Part shown: in pieces, positions 1 through 6,457 of the stretch
Numbering within the stretch: the first letter of the stretch is position 1
Layout: each line of letters starts with the position of its first letter
Source of the DNA: an uncultured Lachnospiraceae bacterium
GTDB taxonomy: Bacteria; Bacillota; Clostridia; Lachnospirales; Lachnospiraceae
Assembly (NCBI GenBank): GCA_910578845.1
Contig: CAJTSL010000062.1
Coordinates: 1-18,434, forward strand
Direction: 5' to 3'
Length of the DNA stretch: 18,434 bases
Notes under the pieces: generated by a model
Databases searched by the model: none
What the model was told of the DNA's origin: nothing
The model's input: the letters and a program-made list of their open reading frames with translations, nothing else
Made by a program: the position numbers and the translations under genes

Positions 1-62
1 CATGCTGATGCAATGATTTTTCAATCTGCAATTTGAGTCAGAGCCGGGGATATGCTTGATCG

Positions 63-92
63 CATGTCATCGCAGTAAACTGCTCTGACATG
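63..92 (+). promoter_or_regulatory. Hairpin in the 5' leader
   Basis: CATGTCA (63-69) pairs perfectly with TGACATG (86-92). After a symmetrical 2x2 internal loop, GCAG (72-75) pairs with CTGC (80-83) around a TAAA loop. This gives 11 base pairs within 30 bases. No T-run follows on either strand, so it is not an intrinsic terminator. Long Clostridia polysaccharide operons are often controlled by the NusG-like antiterminator LoaP, which acts with an RNA hairpin in the leader. This hairpin could have that role, but that is only a hypothesis. A protein-binding palindrome is the other option. Confidence 0.4.
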
Positions 93-106
93 GGGGATTA
101 AGATTA

Positions 107-133
107 GGCAGGAAGCATAAGAAAGCTTCTGCC
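107..133 (+). promoter_or_regulatory. Second leader hairpin
   Basis: GAAGC (112-116) pairs with GCTTC (125-129). After one bulged G at 111, GGCA (107-110) pairs with TGCC (130-133). The loop is the eight bases 117-124. No T-tract follows, so it does not look like a terminator. It lies 45 bases before the first start codon and directly follows the 63-92 hairpin, so the two together could form a structured leader. Function unknown. Confidence 0.3.
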
Positions 134-177
134 ACATACGTTCTAACTGAAGTTGGCAGGAAAGGCATGGACAAGGC

Positions 178-942
178 ATGGAGAAAAAGAAATTAGAACT
201 TCCCAATGTGACATTGGCGGCAATGACGAGCGTCAATCTCTATGAGACGATGAAAGCATTGGAATATAGTATGCGGGAGATTACATTCGGCGACGTGGTG
301 TTAATCACGCACCGTAAGCCGCTTTCGTTGCCGAAAGGGATCCGTTATCAGCATACGTCGAAGCTAAAGGATATTGATGCTTTCAATTATAAGATAGTAT
401 ATGAACTGGCGGATTATATTAAGACGGATTTTGTGCTGTTAGTGCATTATGATGGATTTGTAGTGAACCCGGAGAGCTGGCGGGATGATTTCCTTGCTTA
501 TGATTATATCGGTTCTCCCTGGCCGTTGCCGAAAGAGACGGATTCCTACAGGGACTCGAAAGGAAATATCTGCCGGGTCGGCAATAGCGTTTCCATCCGC
601 AGTAAAAGGCTCCTGGAATTTCCAAGGAAAGCCTGCCTGCCATGGGAGAAGGCACCGGATGGCAGCTATAACGAAGATATTTTCCTCTGCTGCATGAACA
701 AGAACAGAATAGAAGACGCGGGCATGCGCTTTGCGCCGATTACAGTAGCCAAATATTTTGGGCATGAGCATATGATACCGGAAATCATGGATGTGGAGAA
801 GCCTTTTATCTTCCATAAATGGAGGGGAAGGAATGCAAAATATCCGCAGTTTGTGAATATCTGGAAAGTCAGGTGGCAGAAAGTGAAAGACCTGATCAGG
901 CCTTTTCTGTTCTGGCGCTATTTTCACCGTGAAAGGAGTTAA
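178..942 (+). CDS. DUF5672 family putative glycosyltransferase
   Basis: 254 residues, cytosolic, no signal peptide or membrane segment. It resembles the DUF5672 family, whose members sit in capsule and O-antigen loci and look like nucleotide-sugar glycosyltransferases, though the reaction is not established. Visible family blocks are the hydrophobic strand leading to HYDGFVVNP (90-98), which may stand in for a DXD-like metal site, then YDYIGSPWP (109-117), GNSVSIRSKRLL (135-146) and NEDIF (165-169). The ATG at 178 is chosen because the nearby ATG at 167 is in another frame and stops after nine codons. An AGGAAAGG box ends 12 bases upstream. It is the first gene of the visible cluster, 11 bases before the GT17-like gene, so the two probably act on the same glycan. 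Family recognition is good; sugar and linkage are unknown. Confidence 0.8.
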   Translation: MEKKKLELPNVTLAAMTSVNLYETMKALEYSMREITFGDVVLITHRKPLSLPKGIRYQHTSKLKDIDAFNYKIVYELADYIKTDFVLLVHYDGFVVNPESWRDDFLAYDYIGSPWPLPKETDSYRDSKGNICRVGNSVSIRSKRLLEFPRKACLPWEKAPDGSYNEDIFLCCMNKNRIEDAGMRFAPITVAKYFGHEHMIPEIMDVEKPFIFHKWRGRNAKYPQFVNIWKVRWQKVKDLIRPFLFWRYFHRERS

Positions 943-953
943 AGCAGATACGT

Positions 954-1883
954 ATGGTTTATGATTGTGTTCCCTTTTTTAACGAATTGGATATTCTGAA
1001 GCTCCGCATGCACATTATGGCGCCCTATGTGGACAAGTTTGTGATTGAAGAGGCGAGCGTGACTTTTTCCGGGGAGCCGAAACCGATGGTCTTTGCCAAG
1101 AACCGGGAGATGTTTGCGGAATTTGCAGATAAGATTCTCTATGTACCGGTAGAAAACTCCCCTTTAAGCGGCGTAACGACCCATGAGCGGGACTATTTCC
1201 AGAAGAATCAATTGATCCGGGCATTGGGGGCATGTAAGCCGGATGATGTCATTATTTTCAGCGATGTAGATGAAATCCCCAACCCGGATGTTCTGACGAC
1301 GATCATTTCGCAATTTGATCCTTCGAAAGTATATCATTTTGCGCAGAGGCTTTTTTATTGTTTCCTAAATATGGAAGAGATTTCGGGTAACTTGCTCTCT
1401 ATTACCGGAGAGTTCCCAGGAGTCATAAAGAAGCAATGGCTGGGGACGAAGATGTGCAGCTTTGCGAACCTGCCCAAAGAAGGCATTGTGTATCTACGGG
1501 AAGTGCCAACGGAAGACGCAGCAAGCGTGCGAGTAGCGGATGGCGGGTGGCATTTTGGCTATATGGGAGGAAACGGGGAGAAAGATGTGGCGAAGCGCAT
1601 TGGCGAGAAAGTAAAAGCGGCGGCGCATCAGGAGTATAATACTTCCAGGTATTTAACAGAAGCAGTGGACAGGCTGCTTTGCGGAGAGGATATTTTCGGC
1701 AGGGACGCGCAGTTTGTCCGTGTGGAGATTGATGAGTCCTATCCGGCGTATCTGCGGGAACATATGGCTGAATATGATTATTTGCTCGCGCCAGCGGTCA
1801 GTAAGTGGCGAATCGCCTGGAAGAAGGGATTGTTATCGGGTAAAGGGATTCTTAGGAAAGTGCATGGAAGGCTGGTAAGATAG
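954..1883 (+). CDS. GT17-family glycosyltransferase (MGAT3-like)
   Basis: 309 residues, cytosolic. The start MVYDCVPFFNELDILKLRM, the block EEASVTFSGEPKP (32-44), ERDYFQKNQLIRAL (78-91) and the acidic FSDVDEIPNP (102-111) match glycosyltransferase family 17. The animal members of that family add the bisecting beta-1,4-GlcNAc to N-glycans. DVDE is the likely metal and nucleotide-sugar binding motif. Bacterial members occur in capsule clusters, so a beta-linked HexNAc transfer is plausible but not shown. The AAAGGAG box at 932-938 ends 15 bases before the ATG, which is long, but the family begins exactly at this Met. Basic residues at the C-terminus (RIAWKKG...KVHGRLVR) could help peripheral membrane contact. 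It is followed after 14 bases by a polymerase gene. Confidence 0.85.
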   Translation: MVYDCVPFFNELDILKLRMHIMAPYVDKFVIEEASVTFSGEPKPMVFAKNREMFAEFADKILYVPVENSPLSGVTTHERDYFQKNQLIRALGACKPDDVIIFSDVDEIPNPDVLTTIISQFDPSKVYHFAQRLFYCFLNMEEISGNLLSITGEFPGVIKKQWLGTKMCSFANLPKEGIVYLREVPTEDAASVRVADGGWHFGYMGGNGEKDVAKRIGEKVKAAAHQEYNTSRYLTEAVDRLLCGEDIFGRDAQFVRVEIDESYPAYLREHMAEYDYLLAPAVSKWRIAWKKGLLSGKGILRKVHGRLVR

Positions 1884-1897
1884 AGATAGAAAGGAAC

Positions 1898-3151
1898 ATG
1901 GCATATATGATCGGACGCATACAGTTGCAAACAGTATACCGGAAGTTGTGGTGCAGGAGAATTCCGCAGCTCATCTTCTATATTGCGTTGACAATAGAGT
2001 TACTTATCGTTATCGTTGATAAAAGCAATTACATAAATCCGATAGAGGGGCAATTGTTCCGGCTTACTTTTCTGCTTTTTGCCTGTAAGATCGTCAGTAC
2101 GGAGTATACTTGGAAGGAAAGAGGCCTCATCGTCTTTTTCGGGATAATCGGTTTGATTTCTTATAAGGTAACGGGGAAAAACGATATCATCCGTATTGTG
2201 ACGTTTGTAGCGGCATGTAAAGGGATTCCGCTCAAACAGATGATCCGGTATGCTTTCTATGTGACGCTTACAGGATGTATCCTGATTATTTTCCTTGCTG
2301 TGACGGGCATCTACGGGGAGATGAGCCTGACCGGATTCTTCGGGAGAGATATGAATTATCAGGAGGCATATGACTCCATTGCCAGAAAAGGCACGGAAGA
2401 GACGCGTTATACACTTGGGATGGGACATCCTAATGCGCTTTCCTGCATGTATTTAATGCTCTGCGCCATGGGGATCTATGTATATGCCGATAAAATGAAA
2501 TGGTATTTCTATTTATTCCTCATGCTTCTGAATGTCGGAGTGTATGGCCTTACAGATTCTAAGACGAGCATGCTGATCACGACGCTTTTGTTAATCGCTT
2601 CTTTTCTAATGACATATTGTAAATTCCTGTGCCAGAAAAAGTTTTCGTATGTAAGCGGTCTTCTGGTTTTTGTGCTTTGTATCGTGTTCTCTGTGGACGC
2701 AGCGGCGAATGCCGTGAGAGTGCGAGAAGAATTATGGAACGAGTACGAGCATCCCGAATGGGGCGCCAATGTGAAACTGTTAGCCAAGATTGACAGCCAT
2801 ATCAGCGGGAGGATCCTTTCTTTGACAAACTCCACGAATAATGACGGGACGATAGAGACTTGGTCGGCATTTTCTTCGCCCAATAATATGAATTATTATT
2901 TCGACATGGGATGGGTGAAGTTATTCTACCGCTTTGGGATCATCCCCGGTATTTTGTATTGCATCGCGTGCGTAGCGCTGCTATGGCGGTTCTATCAGAA
3001 AAGAGACGCTTTCGGGCTGGTTATTTTCACGGTACTGGCAGTCTATTCCATTGTGGAAGCACATCTTTTCTCAGTGTATGTTGGCAGGAATTTCCTGTTA
3101 ATGATGATGGGAAGTTACTTTTTCCCTACGGAAGAAAACTCGTGCGGCTAA
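1898..3151 (+). CDS. Wzy-like polysaccharide polymerase (first copy)
   Basis: 417 residues with about ten predicted membrane helices, for example near 25-40, 76-90, 120-138, 180-196, 203-240, 250-266, 347-364 and 371-387. A long non-membrane loop lies at about 270-338. Conserved-looking elements are RYTLGMGHPN (170-179), TDSKTS (219-224) and DSHISGR (299-305). This layout fits the Wzy / O-antigen polymerase-ligase superfamily, which joins undecaprenyl-linked repeat units outside the membrane. The HPN motif recurs in the second Wzy-like gene at 13473, so they are distant paralogues. The AAGGA box (1891-1895) is only two bases from this ATG; the ATG at 1907, eleven bases away, is an alternative start. 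Whether it polymerises or ligates cannot be told from sequence. Confidence 0.8.
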   Translation: MAYMIGRIQLQTVYRKLWCRRIPQLIFYIALTIELLIVIVDKSNYINPIEGQLFRLTFLLFACKIVSTEYTWKERGLIVFFGIIGLISYKVTGKNDIIRIVTFVAACKGIPLKQMIRYAFYVTLTGCILIIFLAVTGIYGEMSLTGFFGRDMNYQEAYDSIARKGTEETRYTLGMGHPNALSCMYLMLCAMGIYVYADKMKWYFYLFLMLLNVGVYGLTDSKTSMLITTLLLIASFLMTYCKFLCQKKFSYVSGLLVFVLCIVFSVDAAANAVRVREELWNEYEHPEWGANVKLLAKIDSHISGRILSLTNSTNNDGTIETWSAFSSPNNMNYYFDMGWVKLFYRFGIIPGILYCIACVALLWRFYQKRDAFGLVIFTVLAVYSIVEAHLFSVYVGRNFLLMMMGSYFFPTEENSCG

Positions 3152-3182
3152 GGCATAGGGGATGGAGGAATCATCATAACGA

Positions 3183-3211
3183 TTGAAATTATGCAGGAAA
3201 AATGCTATATT
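3183..3211 (+). promoter_or_regulatory. Predicted SigA-type promoter before the sugar transferase gene
   Basis: TTGAAA (3183-3188) and TATATT (3206-3211) are separated by exactly 17 bases. A TG one base before the -10 box (3203-3204) gives an extended -10. Transcription would begin near 3218, leaving a 5' leader of about 25-35 bases before the sugar transferase start. It occupies the 90-base gap after the first polymerase gene, one of only two intergenic gaps over 60 bases in the cluster. Seen in sequence; activity is inferred. Confidence 0.6.
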
Positions 3212-3241
3212 AAACAGAAATAGAAATGCGATGAGAAGGGC

Positions 3242-4666
3242 ATGGTTATTGCAATGAACCGTAAGAAGAAAATTATAGAAAGCTATTGGCTGTTATTTAT
3301 AGATTTGCTTAGCATTTCGGCGGCATATATGATCGCTATTTTAGTCCGGTACCATAAATTTAAATGGGTCATGGAACCGGAATTGCATTTTCTGGTATAT
3401 ATCTGTTTTTTGCTTTTTTGTACGATTTATAGTTTCATGCTTGACTGGAACAGGGATTTTCTAATCCGCGGGGCGCTTGTGGAATTTGTGGCAGTCTTAA
3501 AATTCAATCTCTTTATGGCGCTTGCCATTGCGAGCTTTCTGTTCATGATCCAGCGTGGCGAGAAATTTTCCAGAAGCGTTTGGGGATACTTTGTCATATT
3601 TAATATGATCATTGTCTGGCTGATGCGCCTGCTCATGAAGAGGCTGATGCGCGTTTATTTCACATCCCGGGCGAATGTTATCAAATTGATGATCATCACC
3701 AAAGATGCGGTATTGGATAAGACTGTTGCCCGTTTGAAGCAGAGCCTGGATATAGAATATGAAATTGTTGCGCTTGCCTGTGCGGACGCCGACCGGAAGG
3801 GCGATGTCGTTTGCGGTGTGCAAGTGACGGCGGATGGTTCGGATATGCTGGAAATCGCAAGGCAGATGCCGTTAGACGAGGTGTTCATCCATCTCCCTGA
3901 TGAAAATAAGGACGAAGTCAAGCGTATTGTCTATGAATTGGAATCAATGGGCGTTGCCTGTCATTATAACGTTGATATTATTGAAAGGCCGCAGAAAGAG
4001 ATCCGGGTCGGCAACTTCGCCGGTTATACGGTGGTGACATATTCCATCAATCACTTTGATTACCGGCGTATGATCATCAAACGGATGATGGACATAGCCG
4101 GAGGCCTGGTAGGGATGCTGCTGACAGGGATTGTGACGCCGTTTGTCTGGCTTGCCATTAAGCTGGATTCACCGGGGCCGGTTTTCTTCGCGCAGACGAG
4201 GATTGGCAAGAACGGGAGGCGTTTTAAAATCTATAAGTTCCGCTCCATGTATATTGATGCGGAAGAAAGGAAGAAAGAGCTAGAAAAAGAGAATGAGATG
4301 CAAGGGCTGATGTTTAAGATGGAGAATGACCCGCGTATTACGAAAGTAGGGAAGTTCATCCGTAAGACCAGCATCGATGAATTGCCGCAGTTTTTCAATA
4401 TTGTGAAAGGCGATATGAGCCTTGTGGGGACAAGGCCGCCGACAGAAGATGAATTCGAGAAATATAACTCTCACTATAGGAGGCGCATCAGTATGACGCC
4501 TGGCCTGACCGGTCTATGGCAGGTCAACGGGCGCAGCGAAGTCATTGATTTCGACGATGTGGTAAAATATGATTTAGAATATATTGATAACTGGACATTG
4601 GGACTGGACGTGAAGATACTATTCCGTACGATATGGGTCGTGCTTACGGGGAAGGGTTCGAAATAA
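3242..4666 (+). CDS. Initiating polyprenyl glycosylphosphotransferase
   Basis: 474 residues. It transfers a sugar-1-phosphate (often Gal, Glc or GalNAc/QuiNAc types) from a nucleotide sugar to undecaprenyl phosphate, the first step of repeat-unit assembly at the inner membrane face. Four N-terminal membrane helices (about 13-36, 48-68, 83-103, 113-132) precede a cytosolic Rossmann-like domain (about 145-265). The catalytic bacterial sugar transferase domain follows, with its membrane re-entrant helix near 280-305. Signature blocks are KFRSM (332-336), SIDELPQ (377-383, with the Asp-Glu pair), DMSLVGTRPP (391-400) and PGLTGLWQVNGR (420-431). Length matches the WbaP/CpsE-type long form. An in-frame ATG at 3254 is an alternative start, because GAAGGG (3235-3240) is only one base from 3242. 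The predicted promoter at 3183-3211 lies just upstream. The donor sugar cannot be read from sequence. Confidence 0.93.
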   Translation: MVIAMNRKKKIIESYWLLFIDLLSISAAYMIAILVRYHKFKWVMEPELHFLVYICFLLFCTIYSFMLDWNRDFLIRGALVEFVAVLKFNLFMALAIASFLFMIQRGEKFSRSVWGYFVIFNMIIVWLMRLLMKRLMRVYFTSRANVIKLMIITKDAVLDKTVARLKQSLDIEYEIVALACADADRKGDVVCGVQVTADGSDMLEIARQMPLDEVFIHLPDENKDEVKRIVYELESMGVACHYNVDIIERPQKEIRVGNFAGYTVVTYSINHFDYRRMIIKRMMDIAGGLVGMLLTGIVTPFVWLAIKLDSPGPVFFAQTRIGKNGRRFKIYKFRSMYIDAEERKKELEKENEMQGLMFKMENDPRITKVGKFIRKTSIDELPQFFNIVKGDMSLVGTRPPTEDEFEKYNSHYRRRISMTPGLTGLWQVNGRSEVIDFDDVVKYDLEYIDNWTLGLDVKILFRTIWVVLTGKGSK

Positions 4667-4692
4667 CGGGTTTGCCGGTAATTCCCTTTATT

Positions 4693-4807
4693 CCCGCGGG
4701 CAACGAGCCAAGTGGCTGCTTGCAGACATTTGGCGACTGCCGCGAGGGTCATAATACCCCGCGGCTCTGTAGCGCTGCAAGTTTGATATCCCGTTGCTTG
4801 CCGCGGG
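4693..4807. repeat. 115-base nested palindromic intergenic element
   Basis: Outer stem: CCCGCGG (4693-4699) with CCGCGGG (4801-4807), then GCAACG (4700-4705) with CGTTGC (4792-4797), leaving TTG (4798-4800) bulged. Inside are a small hairpin AGCC/GGCT (4706-4709 with 4714-4717), a second enclosing stem CTTGCAG/CTGCAAG (4719-4725 with 4775-4781), and an inner hairpin. In the inner hairpin GCCGCG (4739-4744) pairs with CGCGGC (4760-4765), and GGGT (4746-4749) with ACCC (4756-4759) around the loop CATAAT. The GC-rich helices contrast with the flanks. It fills most of the 170-base gap between the initiating transferase and the GT4 gene. It could be a dispersed intergenic repeat (MITE or REP type), a folded RNA that tunes read-through, or an mRNA processing site. 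No T-run marks it as a terminator and I see no clear target duplication. Confidence 0.6.
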
Positions 4808-4825
4808 GGATTTGATTGGCAGGCT

Positions 4826-4835
4826 GGGAGAGGAG
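4826..4835 (+). promoter_or_regulatory. Ribosome binding site that decides the GT4 start
   Basis: The purine run GGGAGAGGAG contains GGGAG ending six bases before ATG 4837 and AGGAG ending 13 bases before ATG 4849. It lies downstream of the TTG at 4816, ruling that codon out as the start. Confidence 0.6.
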
Positions 4836-4836
4836 C

Positions 4837-5907
4837 ATGATAACAAATATGAAAATTTGCATGATAGTGCCAGACCCGCTTGTAAAAGGCGGGATAGCAT
4901 CTGTTGTGAACGGATACCGGGGATCTGTCTTAGAACAGAAGCACGAGATCAGTTATGTGGTATCTTACCGGGACGGAAGTAAGATGGACAAGCTTAAGCA
5001 GGCGCTTTATGGTTATTTGGATTTTGGGAAAGTACTGTGCCACGCGAAACCGGACATTGTGCATATTCACTCTTCTTTTGGACCAAGCTTTTACCGGAAG
5101 ATGCCATTTATTTATATAGCGCGTTTTTTCAAAATCCCTGTGGTAAATCATGTCCATGGAGCGGATTTTGACAGTTTTTATGAAATGGCGTCGAGACAGA
5201 AACGGTGGCTGGTGCGTAAAGTGTATCGGAAATGTAGCCGTTTCATTGTGTTATCGGCAGAATGGAAAGAAGCCATCGCGCAGATTGTCCCAATGGAAAA
5301 AATAGATATTATTGAAAATTACTGTGTATTGCCGAAGGCTCCATACGATACGGGGCGTGAACGGGATCAGGTTCTGTTTCTGGGCGCTCTGGAAGAGAGA
5401 AAAGGATGCTATGATTTGCCTGCTATCTTCGAAAAAGTGAAAAAGAGCTGTCCGCAGGCGCGCCTTGTCATGGCAGGCGATGGAGAGATGGACAAAGTAA
5501 AAGCGGCATTTTCTGCGAAATCCCTGTTGACGGAGGTAACGTTTCCGGGATGGGTACGTGGGAAGAAGAAGGAAGAGCTGATGCGAAGAAGCGCCGTTTT
5601 TCTTTTCCCGACCCATTACGAAGGGATGCCGATGGCGGTCTTGGAGGCAATGAGTTATGGCATGGGCATCGTAACGACCAGAGTCGGAGGCATCCCACAA
5701 TTGATCTGCCATGGGGAGAACGGATATTTAGAGCGGGACGGTGATCTGGAGCAGATTGCGGAAGATGTTATTTCGTTACTGCAAGACGAAGAGAGTTGTC
5801 GCAAGATGGGGCTGCGGGCAAGAGATGAGGCAGAGAAAAGATATAGTTTAGAAGCCCATCTACAGAAGCTGGAACAGACTTACCGAAAGGCGTATAGGAA
5901 GAAATGA
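4837..5907 (+). CDS. GT4-family glycosyltransferase
   Basis: 356 residues from ATG 4837. It is a retaining GT-B glycosyltransferase that would add a sugar from a nucleotide donor to the lipid-linked intermediate on the cytosolic face. The N-terminal Rossmann domain starts KICMIVPDPLVKGGIASVV (6-24, with the glycine loop KGG) and includes HIHSSFGPSF (77-86) and HVHGAD (105-110). The C-terminal donor domain opens at LFLGALEERKG (180-190), has AGDGEMDK (213-220) and carries the family EX7E motif in HYEGMPMAVLEAMS (E262 and E270). The GGIPQLI block (284-290) follows. ATG 4849 is an alternative start. The next gene begins inside its stop codon (ATGA), so they are translationally coupled. Donor and acceptor are unknown; the KGGIA loop is common in capsule GT4 enzymes. 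Confidence 0.87.
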   Translation: MITNMKICMIVPDPLVKGGIASVVNGYRGSVLEQKHEISYVVSYRDGSKMDKLKQALYGYLDFGKVLCHAKPDIVHIHSSFGPSFYRKMPFIYIARFFKIPVVNHVHGADFDSFYEMASRQKRWLVRKVYRKCSRFIVLSAEWKEAIAQIVPMEKIDIIENYCVLPKAPYDTGRERDQVLFLGALEERKGCYDLPAIFEKVKKSCPQARLVMAGDGEMDKVKAAFSAKSLLTEVTFPGWVRGKKKEELMRRSAVFLFPTHYEGMPMAVLEAMSYGMGIVTTRVGGIPQLICHGENGYLERDGDLEQIAEDVISLLQDEESCRKMGLRARDEAEKRYSLEAHLQKLEQTYRKAYRKK

Positions 5908-6437
5908 ATCTTGTTTGGAATGCAATGAAAAGCATTGTGAAAATCGCATATTGGAAATGTCGTTATACATCCCGCATCCAGATTCCATGGGTGCAGGGAT
6001 TTGACCGTGTCCATATCGAGCTGTCTAAGGATGCGCAAATGCGCTTTGGGCAAAAAAACCAAAACCGTGGCGAATTACGCCTCATATGTGAAAAAGGGGG
6101 CAAACTGGAATTTGGCAGCCATATTTTCTGCAACACGGGCGTCTGTATCAGTGCGATGGGGCATGTGAAAATAGGGGATTACTGCAAGTTCGGTAATCAT
6201 TTGGTCATTGTCGATCATGACCATAATTTCAGGGAGCATGGTGAAGAATATTCGGTCGGTGAGATTACGATAGGAGAGCGCGTGTGGATTGGGGCGAATT
6301 GTACAATCCTTAAAAATGTGCATATCGGAAATGATTGTGTGATAGCGGCGGGAAGCGTTGTGAAAGAAGACATACCGGACGGCATGCTCTATTATCAGAA
6401 AAAGGAGACGGCTTGCGTGCCGTTAAAGAAGCAATAA
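5904..6437 (+). CDS. Hexapeptide-repeat acyltransferase
   Basis: 177 residues. It is a left-handed beta-helix acyltransferase, probably a trimer, of the maltose/galactoside O-acetyltransferase type using acetyl-CoA. Hexapeptide turns run from about 70 to 152 (VKIGDYCKFGNH; ITIGERVWIGANCTI; VHIGNDCVIAAGSVV). VDHDHNF (103-109) holds the likely catalytic histidine. The end, VKEDIPDG (153-160) then short basic tail, is typical. Its ATG overlaps the previous gene's TGA by four bases. In this setting it most likely O-acetylates a sugar of the repeat unit, before export. It lacks the extra N-terminal domain of sialic-acid or PglD-type N-acetyltransferases, so a nucleotide-sugar N-acetylation role is less likely but not excluded. 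Confidence 0.87.
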   Translation: MNLVWNAMKSIVKIAYWKCRYTSRIQIPWVQGFDRVHIELSKDAQMRFGQKNQNRGELRLICEKGGKLEFGSHIFCNTGVCISAMGHVKIGDYCKFGNHLVIVDHDHNFREHGEEYSVGEITIGERVWIGANCTILKNVHIGNDCVIAAGSVVKEDIPDGMLYYQKKETACVPLKKQ

Positions 6438-6457
6438 ACTAACGGGAGAAGCAAAGA

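Larger units (their letters stand above)
1..177. other. Non-coding leader region upstream of the locus
   Basis: No supportable gene lies here: all three forward frames are broken by stops within short distances (for example at 34-36, 76-78 and 86-88). An in-frame run from base 1 to the stop at 34-36 could be the tail of an upstream gene, but only eleven codons are visible, so I do not call it. The region carries two hairpins (63-92 and 107-133, listed separately) and no recognisable promoter. It may be the 5' leader of the polysaccharide operon, with the promoter lying before the window. Confidence 0.5.

Noticed and set aside
1..36. C-terminal end of an upstream gene
   Set aside because: Only eleven codons are visible before the stop at 34-36, so neither reality nor identity can be supported.
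63..92. Intrinsic terminator of an upstream gene
   Set aside because: The hairpin is good but no T-run follows on either strand, and its stem is not GC-rich.
4729..4755. Promoter with TTTGGC and CATAAT inside the palindromic element
   Set aside because: The spacer is only 15 bases, the -35 is poor and the -10-like bases are simply the loop of the inner hairpin.
4633..4815. Small forward frame running from the sugar transferase end through the palindromic element
   Set aside because: Its first part overlaps the transferase gene in another frame and the rest is the structured element; there is no ribosome binding site or family resemblance.
4816..4836. TTG start of the GT4 gene
   Set aside because: The ribosome binding site is downstream of it, and the added residues precede the normal GT4 start.
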